Assembly (NCBI RefSeq): GCF_003855095.1
Contig: NZ_CP033972.1
Coordinates: 2,914,001 to 2,978,000, forward strand
Length of the DNA stretch: 64,000 nucleotides
Direction: 5' to 3'
Origin: Gordonia insulae
GTDB taxonomy: Bacteria > Actinomycetota > Actinomycetes > Mycobacteriales > Mycobacteriaceae
This document shows, one piece after another, positions 59,238 to 64,000 of this stretch. The translations under genes were made by a program, and so were the position numbers. The notes beneath the pieces are model-generated. The model searched no databases and was not told the origin of the DNA. It saw nothing but the letters and a program-made list of their open reading frames with translations. The number at the start of each line of letters is the position of its first letter. Position 1 is the first letter of the stretch.

Positions 59238-60098
59238 TCAGCGTCGACGGTTCACCATCGCGTTGAGCACGCCGAAGATGCCGAACACGAGGATGCCGAA
59301 CAGTGACGCGAGAACGATGGCGGCGATCAGGTCGTCGGATTGCAGTCGGGCGCGGTAGATGTCGAGAAGGGTGCCGATTCCGGGTTGCCCTTTGGCGAAG
59401 AACATGTCGCCGATGATCGCGCCGACCACCACGAGTCCTGACGCGGTACGGAATCCGGTCATCATCGACGGCAGCGCCGACGGGAACTCGAGTTTGGTGA
59501 GCCGCTGGAACATCGATGCCTTGCCCAGGGTGAACAGTTCGTGAGCCCCCTTGTCGACGGAGACCAGCCCGAAGTGGGTGTTGGCGATGATCGGGAAGAT
59601 GGCGATGATGACGCACACGATGGTCCGCGCGACCATGCCGTATCCGAACCACAGGCCGATCAGCGGCACGATCGCCAGGACCGGGATCACCTGCAGCACA
59701 ACGGCCCATGGGTAGATCGCACGTTCCAGGAACGAACCCCGGCTCATGACCACCCCTATGGTCACACCGATCAGGGCGGCGAACAGGAAGCCGACCAGGC
59801 TGACCTTCGCGGTCACCACGAGCGCGTCGAGCATCGGGCCGACGTGGGTCGGGTCGAGCAGGGAATCGATCAGCACCTCGTGCGGGGGCGGCAGCAGGAA
59901 CCGGCGCGCGGGACTCAGGATCAGGTAGCTGACCGCATACCAGACACCGATCGCGATGACGAAGGAGATCAGCGGCGGCAGGCCATATCTGAGGATCGCG
60001 GCCGGGACCGATCTTCGCTGTGCGGCAACACTGTTCGTCGAAGCGGGTGGGGACGCGACGCCGTCGGTGGTCAGGGGCGGGATCATCGTGGTGGTCAT
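59238..60098 (-). CDS. ABC transporter permease (SsuC/TauC/ThiX type)
   Basis: 286 residues, six hydrophobic segments. The BPD_transp_1 EAA-like loop is FTLGKASMFQRLTKLEFPSALPSMMTGFR. It belongs to the nitrate/sulfonate/taurine/pyrimidine importer group together with the adjacent ATPase and the divergent binding protein. Its ATG overlaps the ATPase stop (ATGA, 60095-60098). Confidence 0.93.
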   Translation of the reverse strand: MTTTMIPPLTTDGVASPPASTNSVAAQRRSVPAAILRYGLPPLISFVIAIGVWYAVSYLILSPARRFLLPPPHEVLIDSLLDPTHVGPMLDALVVTAKVSLVGFLFAALIGVTIGVVMSRGSFLERAIYPWAVVLQVIPVLAIVPLIGLWFGYGMVARTIVCVIIAIFPIIANTHFGLVSVDKGAHELFTLGKASMFQRLTKLEFPSALPSMMTGFRTASGLVVVGAIIGDMFFAKGQPGIGTLLDIYRARLQSDDLIAAIVLASLFGILVFGIFGVLNAMVNRRR

Positions 60099-60874
60099 CG
60101 TGCACCTCGCAGGGTCTCGGAGATCTCCGCGACATGCGCGGTGAATCGGGGGTCGTAGCGGAGGTCGGGGTCACGCGGGTAAGGGAATTCGACGCGGATG
60201 TCGGCGGTGATGCGCCCGGGTCGCGGCGACATCACGATCACGCGGTTCGCGAGGAACACCGCCTCGGACACCGAGTGGGTGATGAACATCGCGGTGAATC
60301 GGCGTTCGGCGTAGAGCCGTTGCAGTTCGGTCTGCATGTCGAGGCGGGTCATCTCGTCGAGGGCGCCGAAGGGTTCGTCGAGCAGCATCACCTCCGGCTC
60401 GGACGTGAGGGTCCGGGCGAGCGAGGTCCGCATCTTCATGCCACCGGACAACATCCGCGGCAGTTGCGACTCGAAGCCCCCCAGGCCCACCGCATCGATG
60501 GCGCGCTGCGCGCGGGAACGTCGCTGCGCCTTGGGGAGTCGGGCGAGTTCCGCACTCAACTCGACATTGGCGCGCACCGACCGCCATGGCAGCAGCGTGG
60601 GCTCCTGGAAGATGAATCCGACGGAGTCGGTGCCGAGCGCGACGCTGCCCTCGGTGGGTCGCTCGAGCCCGGCGGCCATCCGCAGCAGAGTCGACTTGCC
60701 GCAACCCGACGGACCGACGAGCGCGACGAAATCGCCCTGTGCGACGTCGAGGTCCACGCCGGCGATGGCCTGGGTGCCCGAGTCGAAGTGTTTGGTCACG
60801 CCGGACACCGAGATGACGACACCTTTGGTCAGGTGACGCGCATCGACGTCGTTCATCGTGTCGATCAGACTCAT
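60095..60874 (-). CDS. ABC transporter ATP-binding protein (SsuB/TauB type)
   Basis: 259 residues from ATG 60874 (GTG 60880 adds two). Walker A VALVGPSGCGKSTLLRMAAG, Q-loop FIFQEPTLLPW, signature MLSGGMKMRTSLARTL (LSGGM), Walker B VMLLDEPFGALDE and H-loop MFITHSVSEAVFL. It energises the importer whose permease follows. First gene of the minus-strand operon, opposite the binding-protein gene. Confidence 0.95.
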   Translation of the reverse strand: MSLIDTMNDVDARHLTKGVVISVSGVTKHFDSGTQAIAGVDLDVAQGDFVALVGPSGCGKSTLLRMAAGLERPTEGSVALGTDSVGFIFQEPTLLPWRSVRANVELSAELARLPKAQRRSRAQRAIDAVGLGGFESQLPRMLSGGMKMRTSLARTLTSEPEVMLLDEPFGALDEMTRLDMQTELQRLYAERRFTAMFITHSVSEAVFLANRVIVMSPRPGRITADIRVEFPYPRDPDLRYDPRFTAHVAEISETLRGAR

Positions 60875-60900
60875 GGGCACATCCCGTTACGGATCGTAGG

Positions 60901-60908
60901 TACATGTA
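60901..60908. promoter_or_regulatory. TACATGTA palindrome 1
   Basis: Perfect 8-bp palindrome 26 bp upstream of the ATPase start. It reads TACATGTAGA on the plus strand. One of three copies in the 300-bp divergent region; likely operator of the GntR protein encoded in the cluster. Confidence 0.7.
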
Positions 60909-60942
60909 GACGACAATTCATCTCCTGCATCACATGCTTCGT

Positions 60943-60950
60943 TACATGTA
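60943..60950. promoter_or_regulatory. TACATGTA palindrome 2
   Basis: Second perfect copy, 42 bp from the first (four helical turns), within GTTACATGTATTTCG. Position is upstream of the minus-strand ABC operon. Confidence 0.7.
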
Positions 60951-61122
60951 TTTCGTCCACGTATCCGAACGTAAACTCTGGATGACGGGAAGGCGGGGTC
61001 GATCGGGAGCTTCCTGCACATAGTGGCTGATCACCGGTATCAGGCGGACGCTTCGCAACCGCGACGTGCCCGCTCGCCGAACATGCAACCCGGTGGCGCA
61101 GTGCGGGAACACCACTTAGCTT

Positions 61123-61130
61123 TACATGTA
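61123..61130. promoter_or_regulatory. TACATGTA palindrome 3
   Basis: Third perfect copy, in TTTACATGTAGATCG, 44 bp upstream of the binding-protein start, where it would overlap that promoter. It shares TACATGTAGA with copy 1. Confidence 0.7.
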
Positions 61131-61174
61131 GATCGTGGTTGCCACGTTCGTCGGCTTCAGCTCCAGGAGTTCCC

Positions 61175-62371
61175 ATGCGCCCCTACCTTCGTCGCGTCAT
61201 TCCCCTGTTCACCCACCGCCGTGCACGCGTGGCCGTCGCCGCCGCGACCGTCGCGCTCTGCGGCGCCGCCTTCGCCGGATGCTCCGAATCGGGCACCGAG
61301 AACGCGGGGTCCGCCGGCCTCGAGCCCGCCCCGGCGGAATACCAGCTCGCCGACGTGTGCCCGGAAAACGTTGTGGTGCAACTCCAGTGGCAGCCGCAGT
61401 CGGACATGGCCGGCGTGATCGGGCTGCTCGGCCCCGGCTATTCGGTGGACACCGGGAACAAGTCCGTCACCGGTCCGCTCGCCTTCGACGGCAAGGACAC
61501 CGGGGTCGACGTCACCCTGCGCGCCGGCGGTCCGGCCATCGGCTTCCAGTCGGTACCGTCCGCGATGTACGCCGACGATTCGATCGACCTGGGCCTCGTG
61601 CACGGGGATCAGCTGATCTCCGCGGCCAAGGACCAGCGCGTCGTCGGCGTCACGCCACTGCTGCAGTACAACCCGTCGATCATCATGTGGGACCCGTCGT
61701 CGCATCCCGATCAGAAGACGATCGCCGACATCGGCAAAACCGATGCCAGTGTCGTCGTCTCCAAGGACCAGATCTTCCCGCAGTGGCTGGTCGCCAAAGG
61801 GCTGCTGAAGCAGGATCAGCTCGACACCAGCTACGACGGCGCACCGGCCCGCTTCGTCGGCGATCCGACGATCGCCCAGCAGGGCTTCGCCAACTCGGAG
61901 CCGTACACCTACGAGCACGAGACGCCGTCGTGGAACAAGCCGGTGGCCTACGCGATGGTCAAGGACGCCGGATACGACGTCTACGCCTCGAACGTGTCGG
62001 TGCGGGCGGACAAGCTGGAGGAACTGTCGCCCTGCCTGCAGAAGCTGGTCCCGATGATCCAGCAGACCGGCAAGAACTATGTGAACTCGCCCGACGCGAT
62101 CAACGCCACCATCGTCGACTGGGTGTCGCAGGACGTCGCCTTCACCCCGTACAGCGCGGGTGAGGCCGCGTACTCGGCCGGGCTGCTGAAGGACAAGGGC
62201 GTCATCGCTCCCGGCCCCGACGGCGTGTACGGCAGCTACGACATGGCCAAGGCGCAGTCGGTGGTCGCAGACCTGGTCCCGATCCTGAACGCCGACGGCG
62301 CGGGACTGCCCGCGCAGCTCCCCGCCGATCAGCTGTTCACCACGGAGTTCATCAGCGGTCAGGTGCGCTGA
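61175..62371 (+). CDS. ABC transporter substrate-binding lipoprotein (NMT1/THI5-like)
   Basis: 398 residues from ATG 61175 with AGGAG upstream. Lipoprotein signal with lipobox AFAGC. The mature protein opens with VVVQLQWQPQSDMAGVIGLL, and the body fits the NMT1/THI5 and SsuA-like periplasmic-binding fold (LGLVHGDQLISAAKDQRVVGV). It captures the ligand for the divergently encoded permease and ATPase. Ligand unknown; family members bind pyrimidine precursors, sulfonates, nitrate or riboflavin-like compounds. Confidence 0.92.
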   Translation: MRPYLRRVIPLFTHRRARVAVAAATVALCGAAFAGCSESGTENAGSAGLEPAPAEYQLADVCPENVVVQLQWQPQSDMAGVIGLLGPGYSVDTGNKSVTGPLAFDGKDTGVDVTLRAGGPAIGFQSVPSAMYADDSIDLGLVHGDQLISAAKDQRVVGVTPLLQYNPSIIMWDPSSHPDQKTIADIGKTDASVVVSKDQIFPQWLVAKGLLKQDQLDTSYDGAPARFVGDPTIAQQGFANSEPYTYEHETPSWNKPVAYAMVKDAGYDVYASNVSVRADKLEELSPCLQKLVPMIQQTGKNYVNSPDAINATIVDWVSQDVAFTPYSAGEAAYSAGLLKDKGVIAPGPDGVYGSYDMAKAQSVVADLVPILNADGAGLPAQLPADQLFTTEFISGQVR

Positions 62372-62392
62372 CGCCCGACGCTGGGCGACAGC

Positions 62393-62439
62393 GATGACCG
62401 GCCGGGGCGGGACACTGCGTCTCGCCCCGGCCGGTCATC
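62393..62439. terminator. Bidirectional terminator
   Basis: Perfect 17-bp inverted repeat (62393-62409 with 62423-62439) and a 13-nt loop, between the convergent ends of the binding-protein gene (62371) and an ABC ATPase gene (62445). Confidence 0.88.
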
Positions 62440-62444
62440 TCCTG

Positions 62445-63155
62445 TCAGGCGGGCGCAGGTGACGTCCGGGCGGCCGACTCGAAATGTCCGTCGCGCATGT
62501 GCAGCACGCGGTCCACCCCTCGTCCCGGTGCCACCGACATCGAGTCCAGATCGTGGCTGACGAGCACTGCGGCGACATCCCGCTGCCGGACGAGCGTGCC
62601 GATCAACTCGATGACGGCCCGGCCACGCTCGGTGTCCAGGGCCGAGGTCGGCTCGTCGATCAGGAGCAGCGCCGGCGACCCCGTCAGTGCCCGAGCGATG
62701 TTCACCCGCTGCCGCATACCGCCGGACAGTTCGTGCGGCCGACGTGATGCCGCGCCCGCCACGCCGACCTCGTCGAGCAGTGCCAGCGCCTCGTCCCGAT
62801 GCCGGACGGGCTTCTGGCCGCCCAGATCGACCGTCAGCAGCAGTTGGTCCAGAGCGGTCAGCGACGGCAACAGATTGTCCTGCTGGAACACGAACCCGAT
62901 GCGGTCCCGGCGAATCCGCGCCCGCTGTTCGTCGGACAGGGCGGTGGTCGGGGTGCCGTCGATCTCGACGGTCCCTGAGTCCGGCGTCAGGAGCGTGCCG
63001 GCGACGGACAGCAGACTCGACTTACCGGAACCGGATGGCCCGGTCACGGCGACGAAGCTGCCGTTGCCGACGTCGAGATCGACATGATCGAGGGCCGTCA
63101 GCCGACCGCGGCCGTCGGGAAAGGTCAGCGTGACGTTCGACAGCGACAAACTCAT
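62445..63155 (-). CDS. ABC exporter ATP-binding protein (LolD/MacB type)
   Basis: 236 residues. Walker A VAVTGPSGSGKSSLLSVAGT, Q-loop FVFQQDNLLPSLTALDQ, signature HELSGGMRQRVNIARAL, Walker B LLLIDEPTSALDTERGR. It matches the MacB/LolD subgroup that works with FtsX-like permeases, one of which is encoded 49 bp upstream on the same strand. It probably moves peptides, lipids or lipoproteins outward; cargo unknown. Confidence 0.94.
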   Translation of the reverse strand: MSLSLSNVTLTFPDGRGRLTALDHVDLDVGNGSFVAVTGPSGSGKSSLLSVAGTLLTPDSGTVEIDGTPTTALSDEQRARIRRDRIGFVFQQDNLLPSLTALDQLLLTVDLGGQKPVRHRDEALALLDEVGVAGAASRRPHELSGGMRQRVNIARALTGSPALLLIDEPTSALDTERGRAVIELIGTLVRQRDVAAVLVSHDLDSMSVAPGRGVDRVLHMRDGHFESAARTSPAPA

Positions 63156-63204
63156 GGCAGAACTCCGATCGGATCGTGAGTGGGCGGGACATCGAGGAAA
63201 CCGG

Positions 63205-64000
63205 TCATCGCGACATCGCCACCACAGGGTCGACGACGGTCACCCGGCGCACTGCGAGGAGCGCGCCCGCGCTGCCGAGCAGCGTCATCGCGAGCAACGG
63301 CAGTGCGATACCGCCGGCGGTCAGGGCGACCGGGACGGCCGCCGACACGGCGGCCGACAGACCGATCCCGAGGAGTGCGCCCACCGTTTCGCCGGCGAGC
63401 AGGACGAGGGCTGCCTGCCCGAATCCGTCCCGCAGCAGATACCACCGGTTGGCGCCCAGCGCGCGCACCACGGCGAGATCCCGCAGGCGCTGCACCGTCC
63501 ACACCGCGAAGAAGGTGCCGATGACGAGTGCGGAGATCGCCAGCAGCATCGCTTGGATCGCGAGCAGCGACCCGTGCTCGGACCGGTAGCCGGGCACGGT
63601 GTCGACGGCCTTCGACATCGGCACGCTCGTCGTCTCGGGCGCGTCGGTCGAGCCGGCGGCGAGCACCACCGCGCTCGCGTACTGGCCGTGGGAGAGCGCA
63701 CGCCAGGTGTCCATGGTCGTGTAGGCGACCGGCGTGTGGGCGTAGTCACCGGCCGCGCCGATGCCGTCGACCCGAAGGTGGGACGGCCCGACGGTGACCG
63801 GATCACCGATCCCGACACCCAGGTCGTCCGCCTGTTCCCGGGTGAGCAGGATGCCGCCGGATTGCGGATACCCGCCGACGTCGGGCTCGGGCATCACCGC
63901 GACGCCGGCGCCGAAGACGGCCACCGTCGAGGAGATCACGCCATGGGCGACCCTGGTGGTGGTCACACCGAGTTCCGTTGCGTCACCGTCATTCTCGTCG
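63205..64000 (-). CDS. FtsX-like permease (5' end beyond window)
   Basis: The frame is open to the right edge, so the N-terminus is missing; the visible 265 codons start within an extracytoplasmic (MacB_PCD-like) region (GGYPQSGGILLTREQADDLG) and contain three C-terminal membrane segments (LLAIQAMLLAISALVIGTFFAVW; AALVLLAGETVGALLGIGLS; LPLLAMTLLGSAGALLAV). DLAVVRALGANRWYLLRD is the FtsX-family coupling motif. A GTG at 63966 is unlikely to be the true start. Partner of the ATPase downstream. Confidence 0.88.
   Translation of the reverse strand, partial: DENDGDATELGVTTTRVAHGVISSTVAVFGAGVAVMPEPDVGGYPQSGGILLTREQADDLGVGIGDPVTVGPSHLRVDGIGAAGDYAHTPVAYTTMDTWRALSHGQYASAVVLAAGSTDAPETTSVPMSKAVDTVPGYRSEHGSLLAIQAMLLAISALVIGTFFAVWTVQRLRDLAVVRALGANRWYLLRDGFGQAALVLLAGETVGALLGIGLSAAVSAAVPVALTAGGIALPLLAMTLLGSAGALLAVRRVTVVDPVVAMSR

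Overview
The window is GC-rich, densely coding chromosomal DNA from a mycolic-acid actinobacterium (order Mycobacteriales). The gene content and local order point to this: an LprQ-type L,D-transpeptidase, MurB, DUF2505 proteins, an HBHA-type Lys/Ala-rich protein preceded by its small helix-turn-helix regulator and followed by DUF2516, FadB2, isocitrate lyase, RamB, lipoamide dehydrogenase and a solitary GroEL2-type chaperonin. From memory, most of these genes sit in the Rv0440-Rv0485 region of Mycobacterium tuberculosis. Two LIP-type secretory lipases and the base composition would fit Gordonia or a near relative, but the genus is an inference. I saw no tRNA, rRNA, integrase, transposase or CRISPR array.

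Layout. 1-4.1 kb: transglutaminase-like protein (cut by the edge), ROK regulator, SDR enzyme and L,D-transpeptidase. 4.1-6.9 kb: XRE-cupin regulator divergent from a His-rich methyltransferase and a dithiol-oxidase-like flavoprotein. 6.9-16.7 kb: DeoC, PurU, two envelope proteins, a nitrilase-family hydrolase, a methyltransferase, two DUF2505 paralogues, MurB, an alpha/beta hydrolase and a MerR regulator. 16.8-20.1 kb: the HBHA operon. 20.1-24.7 kb: TetR, SDR, a PPK2 kinase, a BenE transporter and an XRE-cupin regulator. 24.7-36 kb: a second HBHA-like protein, then lipid and C2 metabolism (FadB2, isocitrate lyase, RamB, two lipases, MaoC hydratase). 35.7-45 kb: a DNA glycosylase, two tandem AraC regulators, Lpd, a TetR/old-yellow-enzyme operon and a beta-lactamase-fold lipoprotein. 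45-55.5 kb: an S9 peptidase, a rhomboid-like protein, an AAA ATPase, a second PPK2, small envelope proteins, a TetR/thioesterase divergon and a PtpB-like phosphatase. 55.6-62.4 kb: GroEL with two CIRCE operators, then a GntR/2OG-Fe(II)-oxygenase/ABC importer divergon. 62.4-64 kb: an ABC exporter cut by the edge.

How it works together. A recurring theme is storage and use of lipid and acetate. Secreted lipases, FadB2 and MaoC feed acyl units to the glyoxylate shunt (isocitrate lyase, with its presumed regulator RamB nearby). HBHA-like proteins are related to the lipid-droplet protein MLDS of Rhodococcus, and PPK2 enzymes link polyphosphate to nucleotide pools.

The most unusual signals are: (1) a short GC-rich repeat with core CGTCGCTTCGCTCGCCCC, present as in-frame 30-bp units inside two enzymes and as five 29-bp units in the predicted 5' leader of the HBHA operon; (2) a near-identical promoter with three in-phase TGCTAGC-type boxes in front of both HBHA-type transcription units; (3) eight TCACC pentamers just before the flavoprotein start codon; (4) palindromic operators in several divergent regulator/enzyme pairs.
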